From Megalopta genalis (lineage: Eukaryota > Arthropoda > Insecta > Hymenoptera > Halictidae): 64,000 nt of DNA. Under the pieces are notes generated by a model. It saw only the letters and a list, made by a program, of their open reading frames with translations, did no database searches and was not told the DNA's origin. Of the stretch, positions 23,046 through 35,955 are shown piece by piece (position 1 is the stretch's first letter; each line of letters opens with the position of its first letter). A program made the position numbers and the translations under genes. The stretch is taken from the NCBI RefSeq assembly GCF_051020955.1, contig NC_135016.1, positions 32,061,131-32,125,130 on the forward strand, in the 5' to 3' direction.

Positions 23046-24434
23046 TTATAGGTCAAAGATCTTAGAATTGAAAATAACATGAAAATATCATTAATGCTTA
23101 TTAATCCGAAGATTCTCTTACATTTTGCAAATTCGCAAATGCCATCCGAAGTTTGATATTTCCTCGTTATCTCTGTGTAAAGTTCCCTGCTTCTTTATGC
23201 TAAAATATTTGTTCGATAATGATAATTTTCACGTAATTGTGTTAATCTCGTTCCACTTCGTAATTCGTTTTTGTTGCCGCAACTAGACGAGTTTCAGCGA
23301 CATTAAACATTTTGTTCGAAAGAAAGTTTCTTGTACTTTTCCGTTTCTTGAAATAAAACTTGACGTTTGGGTCATCTTCGTTTTAATCTTGCAAGAGATA
23401 CAAACCTGCGGCATGTTTATTCTATCGAATAGAATTCTAAATTTTCGTGTAGAGACCTCGGAGGAGGATCTTCGAATTTCTCGAAGAAATTTCGAAGCTA
23501 CATTCCAGCATTCTGGCTTCGTTTTTCCAGGTACTTTCGTGGAAACTATGCCACAGTCTTAAGCGAAGGCCTGCACTTGATTCCAGTTTTATGCATCGTC
23601 TTTATTTCGAAGATGACAATTGGTTTCTTATATGGTGAATCAATGTTGTGCTGTCTGAAACGATGTCCGATAAACATTATCAAACGAATTCACAGATTTA
23701 TCGTAAATTGCAAATAAATTACGATCTTATTCAATTTATTTATTATGCCTACGATGATTATTTAATTTTCTTCTACTTATCAGAACGGTTCGATCGAAGC
23801 CAAATATTTATAAAATTATTTTGGGGAGCTGCTTTTATCGACTTAATTGAATAAAATTGTTATGCATGTCCAAATATTGTATGCAAAATTAGTGTAAAAT
23901 ATTTGTTTCACATTTTTGGAATGATGTGTAGTAAATTAATAAAATACTACCATTATTTCGGCTATTTACGTCCTTTTAACGTGGTAATTTACTTCGATAC
24001 AAATGTGATCTTTGATCTTCGAACTTTCCAGTTGCCCCAAATAAGAAAAATAATATTCTCATTAATTATGTGAGGTACTTTGGTTTCCCTCTGGCCTCGT
24101 GTTTTCGTCTTTGCCAACGTCTTGGCCACTCTCTTTGTTGGTCGACTTCGACCTATCGGTTTCCACCTACAGCGTTGAAGTTCTTTGAAAGTATACGCTT
24201 TGATCACGCCACGTAAAATTCGACGTAGACCTCGGAAGTTTTAACGACGCCCCATTAAGGAATTCTCATAATACGCGAAATATTCTCGTGTTTTATGCAC
24301 TCGTAAACGCTCGGCCAACAATTCCGAGGGAAATGCGTAAGTCCGATAAATATTGGAACGCTGCGACGCGACGGGAAGTTGTAAACGCCGTATTGAACGC
24401 CTAGGTTCGAAGTGTTCCCATAAATGCCGCTTAC
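23046..24434. other. Intergenic DNA, no supported feature
   Basis: A+T-rich; short frames at 23648-23854 (+) and 23989-24207 (-) show no domain. Confidence 0.4.
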
Positions 24435-24547
24435 TTCAACGTTGTTGCGGAGAAAATCGTCCGTGGTGTCAAAATTGCACCTAAAATTATTATGGCACGT
24501 GATATGTTCATTCATCCAAGAGACGACAGGAAAATCGCTCACACTGT
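24435..24547 (-). CDS. Possible internal exon, product unknown
   Basis: On the minus strand a pyrimidine-rich tract ends in CTGCAG at 24548-24553, a normal-looking splice acceptor. A donor GTAAGC lies at 24429-24434. The 113 bases between stay open in the same frame as a 130-codon open frame (24255-24647). They read as a plausible globular sequence with two Cys seven residues apart (TCHNNFRC) and a following acidic stretch. No family is recognised and no partner exon was found, so chance remains likely. Confidence 0.15.
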
Positions 24548-24903
24548 CTGCAGAGTATCCAAAGAGAAATGAAAAAAAGCAAAATATAGCATACTTATTT
24601 ATACACACACGACGCGAAAAAATCAGCCAATAATATATTATTGTCAATAATATATTATTATATATAATGAGTTAAAAATTAAAAATAGGCGATGAAGTAC
24701 GAAAAATACATTATTCACCTTGAGAAAATGATTAACGATGGTCATTTATTTCCTTTCCGACAAAAGGTATGCTTATGATCATTTATTATTTTATTTAGCA
24801 ATTTTTTCCATGGACCTTAGTGAAACGTGCGAACATTTAAGTTAGGGTGAAGTCAAATAATTAAAGTGGCAGTTATAGGGACTCTGACAGTAATTTCATA
24901 AAT

Positions 24904-24922
24904 GCATAAAATCCACAGTGTA
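24904..24922 (+). repeat. Dispersed 20-nt motif
   Basis: It reads GCATAAAATCCACAGTGTA, two or three changes from the consensus. Confidence 0.45.
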
Positions 24923-25677
24923 GTTCAAAGTATCTTGTAGGTATGGAATACTCTATATTTTTTTTTTTACGCGAGAACAGAGTATAGAGTGCCAAGCAAA
25001 AAGTATCCTCGCCGCGTAAGTAGGTAACTGGTACGCGAGCGTTGCATCGTAATTGCATTTTCATATCCGTTAGGGTACGTCTGGGTGGTACGGCGCCTAA
25101 TCCTCCGTTAACATGGCGATTCTATGTATCCGTAATGAGCTTGCATTAAGACGTTGCACACGTTGCACTGTAGGAACGCTCTTTGTCAGCCACAGGCATC
25201 CCACGATCATATCAGCGAAATGCAAGCAGCTGCGAATGCACACGGTGTCCTGGCACAATTAGGCTCCCTTACAGATGCTAGTCAACGATTCAACTTGCGG
25301 AAAGCGCGCTGTATTTACAGATCACTGCGGAATAATTACCAATTTCACTGATTAATCTCTGTGATTCCGTCCCACATTTTAGTCCCCTGAATTAGTTTAT
25401 TACCGATAGATTATGAATTTTCTGCATTTACTGCAAAAATTCGTGACGAATCTAAAAGGAGAATCTAAAAGTGTTGTTAATTATTTTAAGTTTATTAAAA
25501 TTAATAGGAGAACGAATGCATTTCCATTCGTGCAGAAGTTTCAAAGTAATTTAATAATTATATCGTGGATTTTATACATTTGTGACAAAAATAAATATAT
25601 GAAATACGAAACTATGAAGATGTTGCTACAATGTCGCCTCGTTAAAATTGTGAAAAAAGAAGATGTTCATCTTGATG

Positions 25678-25737
25678 TAACTTCTTTTTTTTCAGATGAC
25701 TTAGAAAAGTTTTAGTTTTCATAAAGATCCGGCGTTT
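25678..25737 (+). repeat. Copy of dispersed two-box repeat
   Basis: TAACTTCTTTTTTTTCAG (box 1, from 25678) is followed 42 nt later by CATAAAGATCCGG (box 2, from 25720). The spacing equals that at 6468-6510 and 62866-62909. Confidence 0.5.
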
Positions 25738-27109
25738 ACCAATAATCTTTTGATTATAGCAAAATAATTATTCTCTTTCAATTATATGCAATTTATAATG
25801 GAAAATATTGATTCACTCGCGTATACTGTTCGGATCAATGCGACGCAGCAGTGATCTTTCTGATTCCACTTAAATTGTTTGCGATAAGAACACATAGATC
25901 AACTGAATTTTAATAATTCATACGCATTACGATTGCTGGGAAGAACAATCTCTCATACTTTAATATATCTCTCTCTCGCGAATACAATTACAACATATTC
26001 GACATAATTCGAATTCAACTTAAGTAATGCTCAAGGGTGCACCATAGGTGCGCCAATGTTTTAGAAATTATACGATCAAGAACGTAGAACAATAGCAATA
26101 AGAAATGAGATATTGTTTAAATGGTTCGTCATTAAAAGAAATTCTCGACTGTTCGCAATTTTTAGCCAATTTGGAGGAAGGTACACGGGGTAAAAACGAT
26201 TTATATTTACATTTCCGTCGACGCGAGACGCTTGGTAACGTCCGAAAACTCGTTTAAACGAAACGATATCGAACAATTCCAATTGAATCCGCGAGGAAAA
26301 CGATTGCAACCTGTAAGCAGGTATGCTGTTTCATTCAAATTCTGTTCAGTCCCAAGCATGCAATCGGAGATCCCAAATTGAGCAATAAATTGCAGGAATT
26401 GCGGTTATTACGGATACAGAAACCGGACAGTAATGATAATAATAATAATAATAGTCTTGTTGTAATTACGGAAATACCTTCGTAAACTAACGAGCACAGA
26501 CCAGCCTGTAATCGCGGGCCGCAATTTATTAATGGATATTGCGTGAATTTTGCCAACTGTTCGCCACGCTTCCTAACAGACTATCACCATATAAACTATG
26601 CATTACTGTTTCACAATCGATTTAACAACGGTCACATTTTACGCCCTTAATTTTGCACGTTGATCGTCACTTCGGTCACCGGTGACCAGCGCGCTGCTAA
26701 TTTATTTAACCGTGCTATGTCACCCTGGGGTCCTGTATGACCCCGGCAAAATTTTCTGTTACAGACTTTCGCTACTACATTGTGAAATAATTGCATGCGA
26801 AATTTCTCAACTACTTTTTAACGTTTGCAATTTGTAGCTCGTGTAACATTAAATTCATTCGCGAGAACAAATAAATGTCTATAACGAATTTACGCGTGCG
26901 CTATTTAAATAAATAATCTCTTTGCCTATGTAAGGCTGACCATAGAGATCAGGCTCAATAAGTTGCGCATGTGTAAACATTTTTATTATCTATGACTTTA
27001 TAAACATTTGTATGAAATATTTTTTAGATATTTAATAAAATCTTTGTTTTTATTTTACCTTGGGAACGGCGACAGTATATCGTTTCGAATCAAAGGGATC
27101 AACAAAATG
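25738..27109. other. Intergenic DNA
   Basis: No gene. A small ATA run lies at 26431-26453. TTAACCGTGCTATGTCACCC near 26706, followed by a GGGGTC/GACCCC hairpin (about 26725-26748), could be an orphan TTAA-element end. Confidence 0.35.
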
Positions 27110-27235
27110 AAAAGAAAATATTTGTATTCCCCGTTGAAAAATCGAGTAACTTTTGTAATTAACATTTCTCTCGAAAATTTGTTGTCCTCGAGGTATTTAG
27201 ATTTGAAGTTATCAAAAGACCACCCTGAACGTGAA
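27110..27235. mobile_element. Decayed arm of the 44244-type foldback element
   Basis: AACTTTTGTAATTAACATTTCTCTCG and the following GGTATTTAGATTTGAAG to CCACCCTG parallel the right arm of the element at 44244-44722. No matching left arm is visible. Confidence 0.5.
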
Positions 27236-28259
27236 ATTTTTATTTGACGAATATATTAACCAAATTTTTCTATAAAAATAAATTTTGCACAAAATGTTTC
27301 CTTAAATTTTATAAAATTGTTTTCTTGAAAGAAACCAAGTACTTGATGGCATTTCAGCGAATTCTTCGAGAATTTTTTAGATCTCGCACAGAGATAAATA
27401 AAGATATTCTAAAAACGTAGATGACTGGATAATTAATTAAAAAAAAGCTACAGTATTAAACAGTGAATAATTAAGTATAAAATGACTGGCGGAGAGTACC
27501 TTGAAGAAGAGCTATCCTATAATATGCGAAAACTAGAAAAGAGTTTCTTGCAGATCACAGATGGCCGATACGGCAGTGAATCTGCTAACTATAGTTTGAT
27601 GAAACGACACGTAGACTTCCGATGGATACACAGAGTAATTAAGAATAGATTCCTACATCAGGAGAGTCTCGATCGTTCATAGAGAGAAACGTCGCTCGAC
27701 AGTCTGTTATCGACATTTCATGAGCAACAAGGCAACTGTTGACCGTCAATGATGGATCAGTGAGCTGTAAAAATAATATTCACTTTGACTCACGGGTTCA
27801 GAGAAAAAATTTCGGTGATGGAGTGGTCGAATCGTTGTTGGATCAATTTTAGCCATCGAGCCCTGCACACGCTCGGCTCTGTGTGAGCGATCTGCCCCCT
27901 GGGCTTAAATGTTGGTTCCATTGAGAGTGCGAAAACACGTCGCGAAATTGTTGCCAGAACAATCACGAAACGGCCGACTAACGTCTCTTGGTAACTGTAT
28001 TAATTATCCCGATCCGATATTTTTTCGTATCGAGCAAAAATAAGAAAACTGCTAATTGTACGTTTGGATAAATAACACCGTTTTTAAATTCCACGTTCGC
28101 ATCCCGTTGGGATTCTGAAAGTATGTAATATTTTGACGAAATTGTAATATTCGCGAAGATATAAATCAGGTATGATCCATTTTATTATCCGTCAATGAAG
28201 CATGTTTTCAAGTTATAATTATTTTTCTGCGAATTTTAGAAGCAACCAACCATTGTGCG
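27236..28259. other. Intergenic DNA, no supported feature
   Basis: A 66-codon frame at 27482-27682 (+) is the most protein-like piece, but it has no recognisable domain. Confidence 0.35.
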
Positions 28260-28690
28260 ACGCGTGAAACGTTCGGGGGATGTAAAAACCGGGCGGGAAA
28301 AGGGTGTCCGTGATATATCAATAACCGAATGCTAGATTTTTCATCGTGTCTCTTCCCAGCGAGCGTAATTTCGCGCAGGCCTCGTCCGCAGGGGAGAAAA
28401 ATTGGCCGCCGGAGGCTTACAAAACGTTAAAATCGCTGGAAAATTGGATCAGCGCGATTTGCGACTGGCACGGCGAGAGCTTCGAATCGATCCGTTCTAC
28501 GTCGAAATTATAACATTTCAGCCTCTTTAGCTGCATGCGATTCACCGCGATCGTAAGCTCGTTATCGTCTCGCAGCTTGCGCGATTCCTACTCGAACCGA
28601 AGAAATTTTATTCACGAGCGGCTTCCAGCTCGAATTGTAAATCGAATCGCAGCTCGTAATGCTATGGGCTTGTTAAATGGCGCAATGTAA
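28260..28690. other. GC-richer island
   Basis: G+C and CG dinucleotides rise over both flanks. AGCTCG and its inverse recur several times at 28550-28660. No gene is recognised. Confidence 0.4.
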
Positions 28691-30465
28691 TTAACACTTC
28701 TACGGATACAGAGCAGAGTATATTAGATCGAAAAAGCTGATCAAAATATCATTTTTTAAAATCTTGCGGAAGTTGACAAATTGTGGTTGTCTGAGTTTTT
28801 TGTTCCAATATACTCATTTTTCGTCCGTTTCTGAAATATCGCTCGCAAAATGAAAGATATATTTTTCGAATCATCTATAATAACATAAAATACTGTCCAG
28901 GTCTAAATTTTTTGATTCTATGTGTGTTACAATATCGTGTGTGAAAATTATTGAAGAAATTTTCTGTTATCGTTTAATAGTATATTCAGCGATTTAATAA
29001 AATGTTATCAACGCAGGTACTTAATCAACTTTGTGACAAGTATCGAAGGTGCTGTAATATCGTCTAAAAATAAGTTATCACTTATGATCTTCATGCAAAG
29101 TAAAAATTACCTGCACTAATCACAAGACACTAGAAGCTACGTAAACGTTAATTTCGTTCTCTAACAATTTTGAACGATTTGCGAATAATGCAACTGTATT
29201 TTTTTTTGTATCCGACCTATTAGTTTCTGTGACGAATGCATAAAATTCGCAGTCCACTTATTACATAATTATTCTCTGATGTATTCGCACGTATCTTTGA
29301 TTTCATACAATAGATCTTTGTAAAATCGTTGAATGTAGAATGTTGGTGTCACGTGTGTAAAGTGGTGCTTACAGTGGTTGGCTCTCGGAAGAAAGAGTTC
29401 TGAAAATTGGAAATTCGATTTCCTTCGCGAGTGATTTCGATATATAACATCGTTCGCTGCGAAGGAAACGAATAAATCGACGATGCGAAATAGGGAAATG
29501 ATCGAGAGCCTTTCACGAAAATCGACGAAACAGCCATGCTCCAATTAAGGGGAAGAGAAATCTCTATTCAAGTCACCGGCAGCCTCGAATTCTTCCGTTT
29601 CAGCCATTCTTCTTCCGCGAACCGCAACAGAGGAGATGAAAACGTTAACTCGCGCGGCGGCGCCTTTTACACATTTTCACGGCGGTATTTCAAGGCGGAA
29701 ACGCGTTTTCTGGAGTTGCTGTCACTTTTGGAACGATCGTCAAACGCAAAGGACGTGGCGAGATAATTAATCGAGGTCGGAGACCATGATGAAGGTTGCT
29801 TCGCCGAGCAAGTGGTTTACACGCGAGGGATGAAGGGAAAAGAAATTAATGACCTCGCACTTTTCACGCGTTCGACAATAATCCGTAATACTTGGCTAGC
29901 ACCTTTTTTCTCTCCCCTACTTTTCATCGAGAACATTTCACATTTTTTTAAGTATAGTCATCCGTCGTCGTAACCGAGCTGATATCTGATTAATTATATT
30001 ACGCGGCACGTTAATTAGAAGAGGGATAAAATAATAGATCGAACTGATACGGTTTAATGTAACTTCTCACGCTATGTTCTGGGAACACGTGAAAGTGTCA
30101 TTCTATTCTTGTTTCCATGAATGAAATAGTTTCGTTGTGACATAATCCTTAGGATATAGATATTGTTTATTACGACGTTATTTATAGAAAATAAGATTAA
30201 TATAAAATGCTCTGTACTGTCGGTTATTTTACCGCATTGTGAATAATCTTAATGGAATGGAATAATAGTGATTGATCTTTTTGTAAACATGAATTCTGAT
30301 GAGCTAATTTGTGGTGAATTAAGGATATACATTCTATTTTGCTAAATTTTTATAACATTTTGAAGGAGATCTTTCGAAGGAGACCTTAATAGATCTTTTA
30401 AAAATATTTTCTTACGCTAAATTACAGAAAACAAAAAATACTGTACGTGCTTGAAATTTTCATAG
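28691..30465. other. Intergenic DNA
   Basis: No gene. One copy of the dispersed motif (29238-29256, GCATAAAATTCGCAGTCCA) and a mildly GC-richer zone around 29540-29830. Confidence 0.4.
29238..29256 (+). repeat. Dispersed 20-nt motif
   Basis: GCATAAAATTCGCAGTCCA matches the consensus except for a shortened centre. Confidence 0.55.
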
Positions 30466-30671
30466 TTTAATTATTATTAAGTATTAAATAATAGTAGTAA
30501 TAGTAATACTAGTAATAATAATAATAGTAATAACAGTAATAATAATAATAATAGTAATAATAGTAATAATAGTAATAATAGAAATAATAATAATATTAAT
30601 AATGGTAATAATAGTAACAATAGAAATAATAATAATAGTAATAATGGTAATAATAATAATAACAGTAATAA
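30466..30671. repeat. Degenerate AAT/AGT trinucleotide array
   Basis: About 65 AAT units are interspersed with AGT, ACT, GGT and GAA variants. The opposite-strand poly-Leu and poly-Tyr frames are artefacts. Confidence 0.95.
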
Positions 30672-31250
30672 CATAATTGCGAAGAGTATAATGGAATAAT
30701 TGCGAATATAATAATTGTCTTCATTTCAATGCTGTCTATCAATATCATCGAGTTACAATATTCACAAAACGCTAGAAAATAAAGCAAACGATATCGATTT
30801 TCTTTTATTGCGCATATATTTTGTTCGACACCGTTGTCGAAAGATTGCAAAACAAAAGGTCAGTTTTAAGTCCACTCTGTGCAACCATCAGTTCTTAAAT
30901 CCAGGCAAATCATTGCGTGACTCGAATATGCGTCGCACGTGGTGGTGAACGTATTAAGCAAGGATTTACGACGTTTTTGCAATGCTCGGCTGAGATTTAC
31001 GTCGGCAAGTAATTGGTTCGGTCAATGAAATAGTAATCGAATTTATAAGCACCGCCGGCGTGTCCCGATAAAATCGCGGGACCAATTGAATCTCTCCGCT
31101 TTCCCATTGTTCTTCGAATCCATTAAAATCGTTGTGTTAGGAGCCTGAGCCGGGCCAATAATAGATTTCTCGTGGCTCCGGTCGACTCGTAACCGATGAG
31201 CATTGCTATTCTACTTAATATCGAAAACGCTTCTATCGCCCGTCGAGATA
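30672..31250. other. Intergenic DNA, no supported feature
   Basis: Slightly GC-richer from about 31000. No motif or gene is seen. Confidence 0.4.
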
Positions 31251-31468
31251 CAGTAATGTCTCTCTAATTGACGCTCACATTCTCCACAAAAATGGACAAT
31301 TTGGGAAGAGGAGATGCGATTGTTCGAGCCTTGTGGCTCGCTTTTTATTGTTACCGATTGTCAACAATTATAAAAACGAGCCGCGAGACTCGAATAATCG
31401 TATCTCCTCTTCCAAAATTGTCCATTTTTCTGCACAATTTCAGCGTCAGTTAGGGAGACATTACTCTG
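31251..31468. mobile_element. Full palindromic CAGTAATGTCTC MITE
   Basis: The termini CAGTAATGTCTCTCTAATTG and CAGTTAGGGAGACATTACT are flanked by TA. The right terminus carries two extra bases (ACTCTG). The GAGCC(T)TGTGGCTCG hairpins of both arms are intact. It is 218 bp with no coding capacity. Confidence 0.9.
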
Positions 31469-32116
31469 TACATTATGTTGTCCGAATAGTTTTAACGAAA
31501 CTAACCGACGGACGGAGAAAAACAGAAAGCTGCGCTGCATACGATCTGTTACATTCTGTGCAACATTTTTTTTTCCTCGTTTTCCGAAAGCACGTACATT
31601 CTCGCGATCCCCGAAATGTTTGCAAACTTTCGTTATCGCTGATGCTCTGTCGCGTGTGTGTTTCCGGGCCGGTCGTTAATCTTTTGTGAAAATGAAGAAA
31701 AATCGTACTTCGCGCGGACGTCTTGTAAAAAAATGTCATGAAAAACCTCGAAAGAGGCTGCGCAGTGACCACGCGAAACGAAAAAAAATGGCAGTTTAAT
31801 GGCTCGGCGGCATTGAATTATTGATTGACGTAACAAGCCCGCGCTCCTCATGTACGGTGACCGAGGTTACGTTACAATTATTTTTTTATCGCGTCAACAC
31901 GAACGCACTATTGCCTCGTAAAAATGCAAAGATACGTTTTATTTACATTCCGTACAGTCTTTGTTACAGTAGTTGCTTCTATACTGTAATCTATAAAATC
32001 ATTTGCTGTAGAACCGTCCTCGTTATTTTTATGATTGTAAAATGAGGAACCGGTCATTTGATCGTGGTTATGTCAAGGTTAAACAATTTTTGACGTAACC
32101 GACGGACCACTCTATA
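31469..32116. other. Intergenic DNA, no supported feature
   Basis: Short frames on both strands lack domains. Confidence 0.4.
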
Positions 32117-32561
32117 CAGGGTGTCCCAGGTTTTAATGTTCAAACTTTGTCAGTATATTCTATGGCACGAAGTAAGAAAAAAATGTTAGGTAAACATAGG
32201 TCATATAGAACTTTATTAAAAAATTATAACAAAAATTCAGAATAGGAATAGTAATCAACTAAAAAAAAAATAAAAAATAAAAAAAAATCTTCGATCGATG
32301 TCAATCATGTATTGTCAACAAGGTTATTGATACATTTCGATATGTATTAATAAACACAGCTTACATAAACACACGGTATGTGCTGATCTATTCAAGCCAA
32401 TGCTCGCAGTAACAGCAAGTTGATTACTATTCCTATCCTGAATTTTTGTTATAACTTCTTAATAAAGCTCTATATGACCTATGTTTACATAACATTTTTT
32501 TCTTACTTTGTGCCATAGAATACACTAACAAAGTTTGAACATTAAAACCAGGGACACCCTG
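32117..32561. mobile_element. 445-bp foldback element with 144-bp arms
   Basis: The left arm, from CAGGGTGTCCCAGGTTTTAA (32117), is repeated in inverse at 32418-32561 with only a handful of mismatches in about 144 bp. The loop of roughly 157 bp is unrelated. CAGGGTGT-type ends recur at 40140, 44244 and 63636, defining a loose superfamily. A clean target duplication is not visible here. The high arm identity suggests recent activity. Confidence 0.9.
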
Positions 32562-32935
32562 TGTAATGCGTTCGAGATAACGTTTATGTTACCAACGAGT
32601 GATTCAATACGTTTTTAATAGGATGATAATATGGTGGCTCCTTCCAATATATTTTCCCGCCTCTGAGTTTCGCAAAACGGAATAGGATGTAGGAAGATAA
32701 TGGAGAATGTTATTAAGGGACTGTGTACTTTTCATTTTCGAGGAGGCAAATATTGACAATCGGAAAAATGTGAGATTGTATTGCATCTGATAAACCACGG
32801 AATCGACGGGACGCGCGATCACCATGTTCAAATAAACTGTATTTGCCGCATTTTAATTAATAGTATGAACTATTCGTTCGAACGATAAAGCATCTGACGA
32901 AACGTAGCCGTCAATTACGTGCGCACTCGTTAATT

Positions 32936-33197
32936 CATTCGATGTAATTGGTTCTTTATTATTTCGTTTCGTGGATCTCGTGAGAAGTCCGTATTTTATT
33001 GTACATAATTATTTATTTTACATTCCTTTGGAAGAACACCAAGAATATATTTACCTGGATTTTTTTCATTCGATGTAATTGTTTCTTTATTATTTCGTTT
33101 CGTGGATCTCGTGAAAAGTCCGTATTTTATTGTGCATAATTATTTATTTTACACTCCTTTGGAAAAACACCAAGAATATATTTACATGGATTTTTTA
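32936..33197. repeat. Tandem duplication, 131-bp period
   Basis: CATTCGATGTAATT at 32936 and again at 33067. The two copies differ at only about a dozen positions across 131 bp, including an EcoRV-free run GTGGATCTCGTGA(G/A)AAGTCC. Confidence 0.95.
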
Positions 33198-35955
33198 ATA
33201 AAAAACTGTCCAACATCGATGATTATCTCTAAAAATGGTCTATGCGAGTAGTACAATATCCAATTGTTTATAATCTAGAACATCTCAGTTCGTCACAATT
33301 TAGTTCTTCCGCGGATTTCATGCGCTCTAGTTAAATATTAATGGATCAATTGCATAACAGAAAAACCGTTTCAAAAATATAAAAACATTTCCATTATTTT
33401 TTACCCATTGAAGTTATAATTAATAATAATTGAACTTATATGTTTATTGTATATATTATTATTATTATTATATACTTATATGTTTTTATATTAATAATAA
33501 ATAAACTTATATGTTGCTCCTGCAGCTTGCAATTAATGGATGAAAAGTCTCATTTTCCATAAAAATCCGCGGACCACTCATGAATAATCTTGCGATATCC
33601 TTTTGCATTTTTTTAAAAATATGAAACAATAACGAAAAACAATCGTACTAATAAATTCCTAAAAACGATGCACACGAGAAAGCTCGTGAAGAAAAATGAA
33701 AATTGAAATGGAAATCCGAAACTTGGTCGTTTCCGTTTCTCTTGATAACTCAGAATTGCGTTCGTTCGAAATTAAGCTAATATTTGCCGGGCCAACATCC
33801 GAGCAGCCATACATCCATCAAAGTTTCCGTTCGCACGCGCCTCGATGGAAAAATTCTCCTCTGACGGGTTCATTGTTCAAAATGTTTACGTTCGCAACGT
33901 CAAGATAAACTCGGCCGGCATGCTCGCGCATTTCCGGCGGATCGTGGGACGTCTGTTCTCCTTCCGGCCAGAAACAGGATGATTTGAATCAAATGGACCG
34001 GGTCGAACTTTCGTAAAACCAGAAGCGCGCGTTAGAGTTCAGCCGGTATCGTTTTGATTTCCAATGCGGTCAATGAATCGCCGTGATCCAGGCCGACTTT
34101 TCACACCCGGCACACGCTTCCAGCCGCCATTACGAGCGCGATTATGTTACACCTGTTTCAGTCGAATGCTTGTTTTCTAGAGTAATCATCGAACATGCTG
34201 CTCGTTCTGCATCAAATATTGCACGGGATGACAATTGCAGTCAATCGAAATTTACTCGTGCAGGGAAATTCAATTGATATATACAGAAGAGAGAATATTG
34301 TTAAAATAAATGTTCGGGTAAGGGAGTCCCTACTGTATTTATAATTTTATTGAACTAAAATTTTATATAATTATTTGAAAATATAATTATCTATATGCGA
34401 ATTTATAATAGAAATTAGAATATTGTTCTAATAGAAGAAGATTTAGAAGTTCTAACAGAAAAAGATTTGCTCAGAAATAGCAATCGGTTGGCAGAAATTG
34501 CGTTTTTCTGCTTCTTCGTCTGATCCTAGAACAAATATTTATGTGTTTTCAAACAGTTTCGCTTTCTATGCATGCACCGAAGCTTCTCCACGAGGGAGTC
34601 GAATGACGTCAATTTTCTTTTGACAATCATATAAATAACAAGTATAAAAAGCTGATCTACAATTCAAGGACACGCATAAAGATGAAAATATTTATGCTTC
34701 AAGGGGTTAATCGAGTAGATAAAATAAACAATATTCTAAAATGAAGAAATGTACGACTAAATATTACGCTTCGACATTTTACAGGTGATTTGGAGAATGT
34801 TCGCTTTCCACGAAGATTCACGGTCTACCGTGAAAAGAAATAATTTCAGGAAATTAATCCTTCGCTCTGAACGAACATTTCATGGCCACGACAATGGCAT
34901 TTGCCCGATAGCATATAACACGGAAGAAACGGCTGTGAGCTAAAGTGCAAATGAGTCTTATAAATCGATTTAGTTTCGCGGCGGCCCGAATTATCCATTC
35001 CGAGTATGAACATTTCGATCGGCGAAGAGAGATTGCAACGCAAACCAATCCGAACGGATTTATTTCCGGATCGCCGGTGGAAGCGTTTAATTACGTTAAT
35101 GGATCGTTTGTTTTCCTTCTTTTGCGGAGTTTTTACGTTAGTTTATTTGCATCGTGACAAAACAAGCGATCGACTGTGCCGTCGATATTTTCGTTTACTC
35201 AATCTTTAATTGATTGGGCCGCGCAAAAGCGCTGCACGGACTTCATCGAGGCGGCGCAGGAGAATCTATTTAACACATTCGATGTTTCTTTTGTTCCCTT
35301 ACTGCTGCTCGGACCATGCGTGTTGAACCTGTTAATCTGGCGATTCTTTCTTTTCTAGATAGATACTTTTATTTCACGTTTGCACATCATATTCGAACTA
35401 ACAATCTCCATTACGATTATACGTATTCCTTTTTTTTTAATTACTTCTGTGCGTAAAGTTTAAAATTGTAAATGTGAAATCAAGTTTGTACAGTTGAAAC
35501 GCGTTATAATTTATGCGTACGATGAATATATTAACGCGAAACATGAAGCGTGTCGCACTATTTTATTCCAAGCAATAAATCATAGTTAGTTTTAGAAAGA
35601 ATCGTTTAAATTTTGCAAAAGAATTTGTTTTAAACGATGATGCATGGTGGATTGACAGGTCATATTTAGCGATGAAATCAAATTTAATATTTTTTAGGTC
35701 GGACGAGCGCAGAACGGTATGACGAAAAGAGAATAGAGAGTCTAAATTTGAAAATACGAAGCACGGAAATGGAAACATGTATTCAAGCATTTTAAACAAA
35801 GTTATAATGGAACAAAGTTATAATGGAACAAAAATTGTGAACACATTTTTAACACAATTTTTTAAATACAGATTCGCATGAAACTTGCAACCTATTTAAA
35901 TAGTTCAAAAGACGTACAACTTTTAAGACGCAATAGTCTTTCCCAACCGATTATA
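33198..35955. other. Intergenic DNA
   Basis: No gene. ATT units and repeated ACTTATATGTTT lie at 33420-33510, and copies of the dispersed motif at 33557-33576 and, weaker, 34808-34827. The 33700-34270 and 34880-35360 stretches are GC-richer with overlapping frames. A 17-bp direct repeat (ATAATGGAACAAAGTT) lies near 35810-35840. Confidence 0.4.
33557..33576 (+). repeat. Dispersed 20-nt motif
   Basis: CCATAAAAATCCGCGGACCA, followed by CTCATGAATAATCTTG as in the copy at 25738. Confidence 0.5.

Noticed and set aside
30477..30850. Poly-Leu and poly-Tyr open frames on the minus strand
   Set aside because: Products of the degenerate AAT/AGT array.
34310..34340. AAGGGAGTCCCTACTGTA as another copy of the CAGTAATGTCTC MITE
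   Set aside because: Only the last few bases agree and no arm follows; the inverse arm is absent.
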